Assembly (NCBI RefSeq): GCF_000772965.1
Contig: NZ_JPVQ01000038.1
Location: forward strand, 1 to 32,360
Source of the DNA: Ureibacillus massiliensis 4400831 = CIP 108448 = CCUG 49529
Lineage (GTDB): Bacteria > Bacillota > Bacilli > Bacillales_A > Planococcaceae
DNA: 32,360 nt
Direction of reading: 5' to 3'
Shown here: positions 1 to 7,168 of the stretch, in pieces
Numbering within the stretch: position 1 is the first letter of the stretch
How the letters are laid out: each line of letters starts with the position of its first letter
Notes under the pieces: model-generated
The model's input: the letters and a program-made list of their open reading frames with translations, nothing else
What the model was told of the DNA's origin: nothing
Databases searched by the model: none
Position numbers and translations under genes: made by a program

Positions 1-244
1 CTACCTTGAGAAGTTGAAAAGTCATTTACACAAAAATATTGACAGTACCACTTAGTAGTCTGTTATGGGAAAGTCTTTTAAGATATTAGTAATAAACTAG
101 TTATTATTATAATTATGTACACTGTTAATAGATTTGAGTATTAAATGTGTACAGGCTTTAATTATGTGCATGTATGAAAGTTTTAATTTTCCTAGAATTT
201 ATAAGGTGTTGGATAAAAAAATCTAATATGTACATTATATTTTA
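1..244. other. AT-rich stretch with no recognisable gene
   Basis: I see no open frame with a ribosome-binding site and no clear RNA element here. The stretch lies directly upstream of a decayed nuclease gene and probably holds the lost 5' part of that gene and older intergenic sequence. Confidence 0.5.
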
Positions 245-485
245 TGGCGATATGATGGTGATACAATAAAAATAAACTATAATGGATCGACTGAGCTGGT
301 ACGCTTTTTACTTGTCGACACACCAGAAACCAATCATCCTAGCTTAGGACTTCAACCATATGGGGAAGAAGCGAAGGAATTTACGAAACAGTTACTAGAA
401 AATCAAAGACTCCACTATTCCGGAAGAGATGTTTTGTTCTGTAGAAGAAGCAGAAAGTGCTGGATATAATGCAGCTCCAAGATAA
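245..485 (+). pseudogene. Remnant of a secreted thermonuclease (SNase family)
   Basis: The frame through position 254 reads DGDTIKI, then VRFLLVDTPET, then a Lys/Glu-rich helix ending ENQRL. This is the signature core of staphylococcal-type nucleases, including the active-site Arg in VRFLLVDTPE. The frame hits a stop at 467-469. A second frame from about 423 to 485 reads EEMFCSVEEAESAGYNAAPR and stop, which looks like the C-terminal tail of the longer SNase proteins. There is no start codon or signal peptide upstream, and the two frames are joined about 60 codons too early. I infer a gene with a lost 5' end and a large internal deletion that fused its start to its tail out of frame. Seen: motifs and frame break. 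Inferred: the deletion. Confidence 0.75.
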
Positions 486-510
486 TTAGAACTAACTTGT
501 AAACTATACT

Positions 511-547
511 AAACAGCTCATGATAAATAAATCAGAGCTGTTTTTTT
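511..547 (+). terminator. Intrinsic terminator after the nuclease remnant
   Basis: The arms AAACAGCTC and GAGCTGTTT flank a short AT-rich loop and run into a row of T. It probably served the decayed nuclease gene. Confidence 0.75.
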
Positions 548-661
548 GTGGGAAGATCGATGGATTTGAAAAATGATAAAATACATTCTCAAAACAAGGA
601 TTATAATTTACTTAATATAGTAAAAGCTTTTTAGAAAAAAATATAAAAATTATTAATTTCC

Positions 662-689
662 TCAAACTTTTTTCCATACTCTATCCGTC
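662..689 (+). promoter_or_regulatory. Candidate ECF-sigma autoregulatory promoter
   Basis: TCAAAC at 662-667 followed by a T-run, then CGTC at 686-689, resembles the AAC/CGTC elements of Bacillus ECF promoters (SigV, SigM, SigX). The 18-nt spacer is slightly longer than usual. It lies about 53 nt before the sigma gene start, where an autoregulated ECF promoter is expected. A perfect 12-bp palindrome CGTTAGCTAACG follows at 705-716. Confidence 0.4.
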
Positions 690-741
690 TATTTTATGAA
701 ACTACGTTAGCTAACGAGAATAAAACAAGGAGAGTTGTCAT

Positions 742-1245
742 GTGTTAAAGCCTAGGTGGGATAATGTTATATCAGAATACGTTATGCAAAACAAAGAAAA
801 TTTTTATCGACTAGCCTATAGTTATGTACAAAACGCTGATGATGCGCTTGATATCGTGCAGGATTCTATTCAAAAAGCAATTTCAGCAAATACACTAAAA
901 GATCGAAAAGCAATTAAAAGCTGGTTTTATAAAATTGTCGTTAATACATCATTGGATTTTTTACGACGAAGAAAAAAAGTCCAAGTAGTGGATGAAACAA
1001 CAATTGAACAACATTCACCAGGCCAAATTGATCACTATGTAAATATCGATTTACAGCAGGCATTAAATGAATTACCACCTGATTATCGAAGTGTAATCGT
1101 CCTTCGATATCTTGAGGACTTAAAAATTGAGGAAGTAGCTGAAATTTTAGATTTGAACATTAATACGACTAAAACTCGGATTTACAAAGGTTTAAAAGTG
1201 CTGCGTGTTCAAATGGAGGATTTTAATTTTGAGGAGGCAAAATAG
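742..1245 (+). CDS. sigV: ECF RNA polymerase sigma factor, SigV-like
   Basis: This 167-residue protein is a two-domain ECF sigma factor. Region 2 spans about residues 15-85, with FYRLAYSYVQNADDALDIVQDS typical of the core-binding and -10 recognition helices. Region 4 spans about 105-160, with the helix-turn-helix LPPDYRSVIVLRYLEDLKIEEVAEIL recognising -35 elements. Translation starts at GTG 742, 8-9 nt after AAGGAGA; the nearby ATG at 740 meets a stop at once. The next gene encodes an RsiV-type anti-sigma factor beginning 2 nt after this stop, which is why I assign SigV. In Bacillus subtilis SigV answers lysozyme and turns on peptidoglycan O-acetylation; the usual partner oatA is not downstream here. 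The gene symbol rests on the pair and on resemblance. Confidence 0.85.
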   Translation: MLKPRWDNVISEYVMQNKENFYRLAYSYVQNADDALDIVQDSIQKAISANTLKDRKAIKSWFYKIVVNTSLDFLRRRKKVQVVDETTIEQHSPGQIDHYVNIDLQQALNELPPDYRSVIVLRYLEDLKIEEVAEILDLNINTTKTRIYKGLKVLRVQMEDFNFEEAK

Positions 1246-1246
1246 T

Positions 1247-2134
1247 ATGGATCATAAAAATATGGAGAAAAACAAAATGGAAAGATTAAAAGAAGAATAT
1301 AAAAATATACCTATTCCTTCGGAGCTTGATAAGGTTGTGCAAAATGCCTTAATGCAGAAAAAGCCAAAAAGAAAAAGTTTAGGATGGGTTGCCGGAGTTG
1401 CAGCAGCTGCTGTAATTTTTACAACAAGTTTAAATTTAAGCCCTGCATTTGCTCAATCTTTAAAGGATATACCTGTGGTTGGGAGCATTGTTAATGTATT
1501 AACAATTCAGGATTACAGTATTGATGAAGGTAATTATGAAGCAAATATTAAAGTACCAGCAATCGAAAATTTAGAAAATGAATCGTTAGAACAGAGCTTG
1601 AATAATAAATATCTAGAGGAAAGTCAAAAGCTTTATGAAACGTTTATGAATGAAATGGAAACACAAAAGGCATTTGGTGAAGATGGACATCTAAAAGTTG
1701 ATAGTGGGTATATCATTAAAACGGAAACAGATCAACTGTTATCAATTGGTCGTTACGTTGAAGAAACAGTAGCGTCCTCTATGACAACAATTCAATACGA
1801 TACAATTGATAAAAAGAATGAACTACTAGTAACATTACCAAGTTTATTTAAGGATAATAGCTATGTAGATGTGATTAGTACAAATATTAAAGAACAGATG
1901 AACAAACAAATGGAGGATGATTCCTCAATAACATATTTTATTGAATCACCAGATGATCCAGATGGTTTTAAGGAAATTTCATTGAATCAAAACTTCTACA
2001 TTAATTCAAATAACGAATTAGTAATTGCGTTTAATGAATATGATGTGGCACCTGGTTACATGGGTCCAGTTGAATTTATAATACCTACTAAAGTATTGCA
2101 AGAAATTCTTGTTAGTAACGAGTACTTAAAATAA
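1247..2134 (+). CDS. rsiV: Membrane anti-sigma factor, RsiV-like (DUF3298)
   Basis: This 295-residue protein is a single-pass anti-sigma factor. Residues 1-43 form a short cytoplasmic segment (LKEEYKNIPIPSELDKVVQNAL), residues 44-64 a hydrophobic helix, and the rest an extracellular domain with the DUF3298 pattern near the C-terminus. Right after the helix is PAFAQS, a signal-peptidase-like AxA site; in B. subtilis RsiV, lysozyme binding exposes such a site to signal peptidase and starts release of SigV. I chose ATG 1247 because GAGGAGG lies 8 nt upstream; the frame is open further up but only inside the sigma gene. The gene is translationally close to sigV (1-nt gap) and both are likely transcribed from the ECF promoter upstream. 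Whether it senses lysozyme here is inference from the family. Confidence 0.85.
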   Translation: MDHKNMEKNKMERLKEEYKNIPIPSELDKVVQNALMQKKPKRKSLGWVAGVAAAAVIFTTSLNLSPAFAQSLKDIPVVGSIVNVLTIQDYSIDEGNYEANIKVPAIENLENESLEQSLNNKYLEESQKLYETFMNEMETQKAFGEDGHLKVDSGYIIKTETDQLLSIGRYVEETVASSMTTIQYDTIDKKNELLVTLPSLFKDNSYVDVISTNIKEQMNKQMEDDSSITYFIESPDDPDGFKEISLNQNFYINSNNELVIAFNEYDVAPGYMGPVEFIIPTKVLQEILVSNEYLK

Positions 2135-2192
2135 AGGAATTTAGTAGATGAGGTTAAAGTCGAATTAAATACTTCGATCGTTCAATTTTTCC

Positions 2193-2236
2193 TAGAGCTC
2201 GGCATTGTTTACAGTGTCCGAGCTCTAATTAATTTT
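2193..2236 (+). terminator. Terminator-like hairpin after rsiV
   Basis: A 10-bp perfect inverted repeat, TAGAGCTCGG and CCGAGCTCTA, encloses a 15-nt loop and is followed by an AT-rich stretch with TTTTT. It closes the sigV-rsiV unit. Confidence 0.65.
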
Positions 2237-2246
2237 TCATGGTTTG

Positions 2247-2280
2247 CCCCTATTATTAGGAGAACAGGGGTTTTTAGTTT
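2247..2280 (+). terminator. Second short terminator-like hairpin
   Basis: CCCCT and AGGGG arms with a 14-nt loop run into TTTTTAGTTTT. It is weaker than the hairpin just upstream and may be a backup terminator between the sigma unit and the repeat array. Confidence 0.45.
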
Positions 2281-2314
2281 TAAAGTGAATTGTGGATGGA
2301 ATTTCCAGATCTTT

Positions 2315-3873
2315 AGTGGCATTTTTATTTAAAAGTGCCTGAATACAAGGGGATTTTAAGGGGATAGGGAACTTTCGCAATGAAAAGTGCACAAACGGAA
2401 TGCGATTTTCAAGAATAGGGTAACTTTCGCAATGAAAAGTGCCCAAATGCAATGGAATTCTCAAGGAAAAGGGAACTTTCGCAATGAAAAGTGCCCAAAT
2501 ACAATGAAGTTTTCAGTAAAAAGGGAACTTTCGCAATGGAAAGTGCCCAAACGCAATGCGATTTTCAAGGAAAAGGGAACTTTCGCAATGGAAAGTGCCC
2601 AAAAGCAATGAGATTTTCAAGGAAAAGGGAACTTTCACAAATAAAAGTGCCCAAACGGAATGCGACTCTCAAGAAAAAGTGAACTTTTGCAATAAAAAGT
2701 GCCCAAAAGCAATGGAATTCTCAAGGAAAAGGGAACTTTCACAAATAAAAGTGCCCAAACGGAATGCGACTCTCAAGAAAAAGGGAACTTTTGCAATAAA
2801 AAGTGCCCAAATGCAATGGAATTCTCAAGGAAAAGGGAACTTTCACAAATAAAAGTGCCCAAACGGAATGCGGTATTCAAGGAAAAGGGAACTTTCACAA
2901 TGAAAAGTGCCCAAACGCAATGCGATTTTCAAGGAAAAGGGAACTTTCACAAATAAAAGTGCCCAAATACAATGAAGTTTTCAGTAAAAAGATAACTTTC
3001 ACAATGAAAAATGCCCAAACGCAATGCAATTATCAATAAAAAGGCAACTTTCGCAATGAAAAGTGCCCAAATGCATGGAATTTTCAAGGAAAAGGGAACT
3101 TTCGCAAATAAAAGTGCCCAAACGCCATGCGATTTTCAAGGAAAAGGGAACTTTCGCAAATAAAAGTGCCCAAATATAATGAAGTTTTCAGTAAAAAGGG
3201 AACTTTCACAAATAAAAGTGCCCAAATGCAATGAAGTTTTCAGTAAAAAGGGAACTTTCACAATGAAAAGTGCCCAAAAGCAATGTGATTTTCAAGGAAA
3301 AGGGAACTTTCGCAATAAAAAGTGCCCAAATACAATGAAGTTTTCAGTAAAAAGGGAACTTTCGCAATGAAAAGTGCCCAAATGCAATGCGATTTTCAAG
3401 GAAAAGGGAACTTTCACAATAAAAAGTGCCCAAATGTAATGGAATTTTCAAGGAAACGGGAACTTTCGCAATGAAAAGTACCCAAATACATTGAAGTTTT
3501 CAGTAAAAAGGGAACTTTCGCAATGAAAAGTGCCCAAACGCAATGGAATTCTCAAGGAAAAGGGAACTTTCACAAATAAAAGTGCCCAAATACAATGGAA
3601 TTTTCAAGGAAAAGGGAACTTTCACAAATAAAAGTGCCCAAACGGAATGCGACTCTCAAGAAAAAGGGAACTTTCACAATAAAAAATGCCCAAATACAAT
3701 GGAATTTTCAAGGAAAAGGGAACTTTCACAAATAAAAGTGCCCAAACGCAATGCGATTTTCAAGGAAAAGGGAACTTTCACAATAAAAAATGCCCAAACG
3801 CAATGGAATTCTCAAGAAAAAGGGAACTTTCACAAATAAAAGTGCCCAAACGCAATGCAATTATCAATAAAAA
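2315..3873. repeat. Tandem array of 52-bp repeats (29 kept units plus one decayed)
   Basis: From 2367 to 3873 the sequence is made of 29 head-to-tail units, all 52 bp long except one of 51 bp (3043-3093). A strongly diverged unit of exactly 52 bp precedes them at 2315-2366, and a decayed fragment follows at about 3874-3900. Each unit begins GGGAACTTT (unit 1-9) and has AAAGTGCCC at 18-26, an inverted repeat with one mismatch and an 8-nt loop. The second half holds AAAcgcAATG-like sequence and one of five tail types (for example GATTTTCAAGGAAAA or AGTTTTCAGTAAAAA). Units vary mainly in the loop and tail and often by C/T or A/G transitions. Since 52 is not a multiple of 3, every frame is open for only short runs; I see no credible protein. 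There are no unique spacers, so it is not CRISPR. Function unknown. Confidence 0.95.
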
Positions 3874-4220
3874 GTTCCCCACAATAAAGAAAAAATCCAT
3901 CACTTACGTACTTTCACAGCTCAACTAAGATCTTTTCAGCCTCAATCACCCGGTCACCCTCCCCCATAAACAGTATCCAATAAACCAAAAAATCAATTTT
4001 AACTATAAAAACCACATTTCATTACATCTATCGATAGTAGAAAGCCCCCTGTTTTACATTCATCTTTCGAAATATTAGCAAAATTATAATTATCACCCTC
4101 CCTCCTAAAATACGTAAAAACCCAATAACACCAATGTTTTTGTAATATTCTGTCTACGTTTTTTTCTGCTTTACGTTACGAAAAAGCTAAAATAATTAAA
4201 TTTTTTTTAAAAGAAAGGGT
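3874..4220. other. Intergenic DNA between repeat array and alcohol dehydrogenase operon
   Basis: The first 25-30 bases resemble a worn repeat unit (ACAATAAAGAAAAAATCC). The rest is C/A-rich then T-rich with no open frame carrying a ribosome-binding site on either strand. No further element is recognised until the promoter at 4221. Confidence 0.5.
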
Positions 4221-4249
4221 TTTCAACTTACAGAATATTATGCTATTAT
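4221..4249 (+). promoter_or_regulatory. Sigma-A promoter of the adh-TRAP operon, extended -10
   Basis: TTTCAA at 4221-4226 is a 4-of-6 match to TTGACA, followed by a 17-nt spacer and TATTAT at 4244-4249. TGC directly before TATTAT gives an extended -10. Predicted transcription start is near 4256, at the edge of the operator. Confidence 0.6.
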
Positions 4250-4256
4250 GTTCTCA

Positions 4257-4294
4257 AGTTTAATATAATAAAACTGGTTTAATATATTAAACCA
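4257..4294 (+). promoter_or_regulatory. Double palindromic operator, probably for the operon's IclR regulator
   Basis: TGGTTTAATATATTAAACCA at 4275-4294 is a perfect 20-bp palindrome. Just before it, 4257-4275 is an imperfect 19-nt palindrome with 7 of 9 pairs; both contain GTTTAATATA, 19 bp apart. They sit immediately downstream of the -10, where a bound repressor would block initiation or early elongation. The only regulator in this operon is the IclR-family gene at 8474, so I assign it as the likely ligand by context. The core TTAATATATTAA recurs at 7134-7145 over the dctQ stop codon, possibly by chance. Confidence 0.6.
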
Positions 4295-4321
4295 AAATCA
4301 TCACGACAGAGGGGGGATTCC

Positions 4322-5479
4322 ATGTATAACTACTACATGCCAACTAGAATTATCTTTGAAAACAATAGTTCTGGTAAATTGGGAGAAATATTAGAAAAAG
4401 AAAATAAAAAAAATGTTTTAGTCGTCACAGATAAAGGGGTTTTAAACGCTGGACTATTAAATGCAATGTTCCAATCATTCGATAACAGTAATATCTCATA
4501 TGGGATTTTTGATGAAGTGGAACCGAATCCAAAATCATCCACTATTAGAAAAGGGGTTCAAAAGCTTTCTGAAAGTAACTTTGACGCAATTGTAGGATTT
4601 GGAGGGGGAAGCTCCATTGATACAGCAAAAGCAATTGCAGTTATGGCAACAAATGAAGGGGAAATTTTAGACTATGAAGGTGTAGGAAACGTCATTAACG
4701 ACTCGCTATTCTTGGTAGCGGTTCCAACAACAGCCGGAACAGGTAGTGAAGTTACAGCATCCACGATTATTACGGATGAAAATACTTTATTTAAAGCGGC
4801 AATTATAAGTCCTAAAGTATTTCCGAATTTAGCAATTTTAGATGCAACATTAACATTAGGGTGTCCACCAGGGATTACTTCTTCAACAGGGATTGACGCA
4901 TTAACACATGCAATTGAGTCTTACATATCAAAACAAAGTAATCCTATTAGTGGAAGTATTGCCCTACATGCTATTAGCTTAATATCTAAGAATATTCATA
5001 AGGCTTACTATTATGGAACTGACTTAGAGAGTCGAGAAAAAATGTTAGAGGCTTCCATGTTAGCAGGTCTAGCATTTTCTCAAACGAGATTAGGAAATGT
5101 TCATGCAATCTCACAGGCTTTAGGTGGGGTCTTTGATATTCCACACGGGATAGCAAATGCAGCACTTTTACCATATGTTCTAAAATTTAACGCACCAGCT
5201 TGTTTAAAAGAAATGGTCGACATTGCAAATGCAATGGGTATTCAAACTGAAAATGAAAGCGATGTCATTATTGCTGAGAAGGTTGTGAATACAATTGTTG
5301 AATGGAATCACTCCTTTGATATACCAAATAATACAAAGGATTTAGGCGTTGATTTATCTGAGATTGATAAATTAATAGCTGATTCAATGAGAAGTGGAAA
5401 TATATTAGTAAATCCACGTCTTACAACTTCTAAAGATGTAGAAAAATTGATCAGAGATTCTTATGATGGGGTACTTTAA
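4322..5479 (+). CDS. Iron-containing (group III) alcohol dehydrogenase
   Basis: This 385-residue protein is a full-length metal-dependent NAD(P)-linked alcohol dehydrogenase of the FucO/1,3-propanediol dehydrogenase type. The nucleotide site shows GFGGGSSIDTAKA at about 92-104 and PTTAGTGSEVT at 135-145. The four metal ligands are visible as Asp192 and His196 (DALTHAIESY), His261 (GNVHAISQ) and His275 (DIPHGIANA). ATG 4322 follows a strong AGGGGGG site. It is the first gene of a seven-gene operon with a TRAP transporter and an aldehyde dehydrogenase, so it probably oxidises an imported hydroxy compound to an aldehyde or ketone, or reduces the reverse. The substrate cannot be read from sequence. 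Confidence 0.9.
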   Translation: MYNYYMPTRIIFENNSSGKLGEILEKENKKNVLVVTDKGVLNAGLLNAMFQSFDNSNISYGIFDEVEPNPKSSTIRKGVQKLSESNFDAIVGFGGGSSIDTAKAIAVMATNEGEILDYEGVGNVINDSLFLVAVPTTAGTGSEVTASTIITDENTLFKAAIISPKVFPNLAILDATLTLGCPPGITSSTGIDALTHAIESYISKQSNPISGSIALHAISLISKNIHKAYYYGTDLESREKMLEASMLAGLAFSQTRLGNVHAISQALGGVFDIPHGIANAALLPYVLKFNAPACLKEMVDIANAMGIQTENESDVIIAEKVVNTIVEWNHSFDIPNNTKDLGVDLSEIDKLIADSMRSGNILVNPRLTTSKDVEKLIRDSYDGVL

Positions 5480-5510
5480 AAAAATTTTTTAAGGGATGGG
5501 GAGAAATTGT

Positions 5511-6563
5511 ATGAAAAAACTATTTAAAATTTTATTACCTTTATTAGCTACTATTCTTTTCTTAGCAGCTTGTGGTGGTGGAAGTGAATCAGGTTCAAGT
5601 ACATCTGAAGGTGGTGGGGATGATCAAACTTATAAAATTCGTATCGCCCACTCATCAGCAGCAACAAATGATAGACTTGAAAATTCATTACAAGAATTTA
5701 AAAAAGCTGTTGAAGAAAGAAGTAACGGAAGAATTATTGTTGAAACATATCCAAACAGTCAACTTGGTGGTGAACGTGAAGCACTTGAAGGCGTTCAATT
5801 AGGAACAATTGAAATGGCCGTATTATCTACAGCACCATTTGCTGGATTCTTTGAAAAAATGATGGTATTAGATTTACCTTACTTATTCACTGATGAAAAA
5901 ATTGCAGACGAAGTATTAGATGGTCCATTTGGTGATCAACTGTTTGACTTAATGTTAGAGGAAACTGGTCTTAGAGGGTTAGCTTGGGGAGAAAATGGAG
6001 TTCGTCATATGGCAAGTAATGTTCGTCCAATTGAATCACCAGCAGATATTCAAGGACAAAAAATTAGAACACAAGAAAACCAAGCACATATGGATATGAT
6101 TACTGCTTTCGGTGGAAGTCCAACGCCAATCGCATTCCCAGAATTGTATAGCTCGTTACAACAAGGGGTTATTGATGGTTATGAAAATCCAATCTCATTA
6201 ATTACTGGAATGCGTTTCTATGAAGTTACTAAATATATTTCATTAAACTCTCATGTTTATGGAGCATATGCGTTCATCGTTAATGATAGCTACTTCCAAA
6301 CATTACCAGAAGACTTACAAACAATTATTCAAGAAGAAGCGAAAAACTGGAGCACAGTTGAACGTGAAATGAACAGAAAACAAACAGAAGAGGGTATCGA
6401 TTTAGTAAAAGAAAACGGTGTTGAAGTAATTGAGTTAAGCGAAGAACAAATTGCAGAATTCAAAAAATTAGCACAACCTGTTGTGGATAGCTATAGAACA
6501 CAAATTGGTGAAGAATTATTTGATGACTTAATGGAAGCTATTGAACAAGCTGAAGCCAACTAA
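5511..6563 (+). CDS. dctP: TRAP transporter solute-binding lipoprotein (DctP family)
   Basis: This 350-residue protein is the extracytoplasmic receptor of a TRAP transporter. It starts with a lipoprotein signal peptide (MKKLFKILLPLLATILFLAAC), with the lipobox Leu-Ala-Ala-Cys. A low-complexity Gly/Ser linker follows and then the DctP fold. In that fold IRTQEN and the region GSPTPIAFPELYSSLQQGVIDGYENP match the family's ligand-site helix; the conserved Arg (KIRTQ) usually binds a substrate carboxylate. I chose ATG 5511, 8 nt after GGGGAG, since it begins the signal peptide; the open frame extends five codons further upstream. It lies 31 nt after the dehydrogenase. Family knowledge points to an organic acid ligand; which one is open. 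Confidence 0.92.
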   Translation: MKKLFKILLPLLATILFLAACGGGSESGSSTSEGGGDDQTYKIRIAHSSAATNDRLENSLQEFKKAVEERSNGRIIVETYPNSQLGGEREALEGVQLGTIEMAVLSTAPFAGFFEKMMVLDLPYLFTDEKIADEVLDGPFGDQLFDLMLEETGLRGLAWGENGVRHMASNVRPIESPADIQGQKIRTQENQAHMDMITAFGGSPTPIAFPELYSSLQQGVIDGYENPISLITGMRFYEVTKYISLNSHVYGAYAFIVNDSYFQTLPEDLQTIIQEEAKNWSTVEREMNRKQTEEGIDLVKENGVEVIELSEEQIAEFKKLAQPVVDSYRTQIGEELFDDLMEAIEQAEAN

Positions 6564-6578
6564 AAAATAAATTTGACA

Positions 6579-6618
6579 AAAACAATAAAGAAGAAAGTAT
6601 TTTCTTCTTTATTGTTTT
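6579..6618 (+). promoter_or_regulatory. Perfect 18-bp intra-operon hairpin between dctP and dctQ
   Basis: AACAATAAAGAAGAAA and its exact complement form an 18-bp stem (6579-6596 and 6601-6618) around a GTAT loop, ending in TTTTA. The T-rich right arm could act as a leaky terminator, or the stem could protect the dctP message from 3' decay. Either would give more receptor than membrane subunits, a common arrangement for binding-protein transporters. Confidence 0.7.
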
Positions 6619-6636
6619 ATAAAAGGGGTGAACTCT

Positions 6637-7137
6637 TTGAAAAAGGTTATAAGGACATTAGATAATATTTTAACGAAAATCGAAGAAAATTTGACGTTTC
6701 TTCTATTATTATCAATGCTATTAGCGGTTTTTGCCAGCTTCGTGAGTCGCTATATCTTTAACGCTCCGCTTACTTGGACAGAGGAATTTGCAAGATATGT
6801 AATGATCTGGGCTACATTTATTGCTGCAAGTTATGGAGTGAAAACTGGTGCACATATTACTCTGGATGTTTTAGTTATTTACCTATCAGAGAGAGGCAAT
6901 AAAATACTTAGAATTGTAAGCTATCTTTTCGCGCTTGTATATTGTGGCTTGGTTGTATTTATCGGGATTCCGTTTATTAATAGCTTAATAGAAACTCATC
7001 AACAATCACCAGCTATGCATATCCCGATGTATGTTGTTTATTCATCTATAATAGTCGGTACGATTTTCATGTTTTTACGATATATCATACTTTTATTTAA
7101 TGAAATGACGAATTCAAATAAGCCGGAAGAAGCTTAA
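6637..7137 (+). CDS. dctQ: TRAP transporter small membrane subunit (DctQ family)
   Basis: The 166-residue protein has four hydrophobic segments (about residues 17-38, 48-68, 87-108 and 123-150), as expected for the small TRAP subunit. The loop FNAPLTWTEEFARYVMIWATFIAASYGVKTGAHI carries the conserved TWxEExxR pattern of DctQ. I prefer TTG 6637 as start because AAGGGGTG ends 6 nt before it; the in-frame GTG at 6628 overlaps that ribosome-binding site. It works with DctM (next gene) and DctP (previous) to drive sodium-coupled uptake. Confidence 0.88.
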   Translation: MKKVIRTLDNILTKIEENLTFLLLLSMLLAVFASFVSRYIFNAPLTWTEEFARYVMIWATFIAASYGVKTGAHITLDVLVIYLSERGNKILRIVSYLFALVYCGLVVFIGIPFINSLIETHQQSPAMHIPMYVVYSSIIVGTIFMFLRYIILLFNEMTNSNKPEEA

Positions 7138-7168
7138 TATATTAAATCTTTAGATAGGGGGGGTTAGG

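Noticed and set aside
2315-3873. Array considered as a CRISPR
   Set aside because: The whole 52-bp unit is repeated with no unique spacers, and no cas genes are in the window.
2387-3928. Many overlapping plus-strand frames of 63-98 residues in the repeat array
   Set aside because: They are by-products of the 52-bp repeat read in shifting frames, have no individual ribosome-binding sites, and end wherever a repeat variant creates TAA.
4333-5174. Minus-strand frames of 69 and 62 residues inside the alcohol dehydrogenase gene
   Set aside because: They oppose a gene with all family motifs and lack a ribosome-binding site.
7134-7145. TTAATATATTAA over the dctQ stop codon as a second IclR operator
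   Set aside because: Only the AT core matches; the flanking GGT/ACC arms are missing, so chance is likely in AT-rich DNA.
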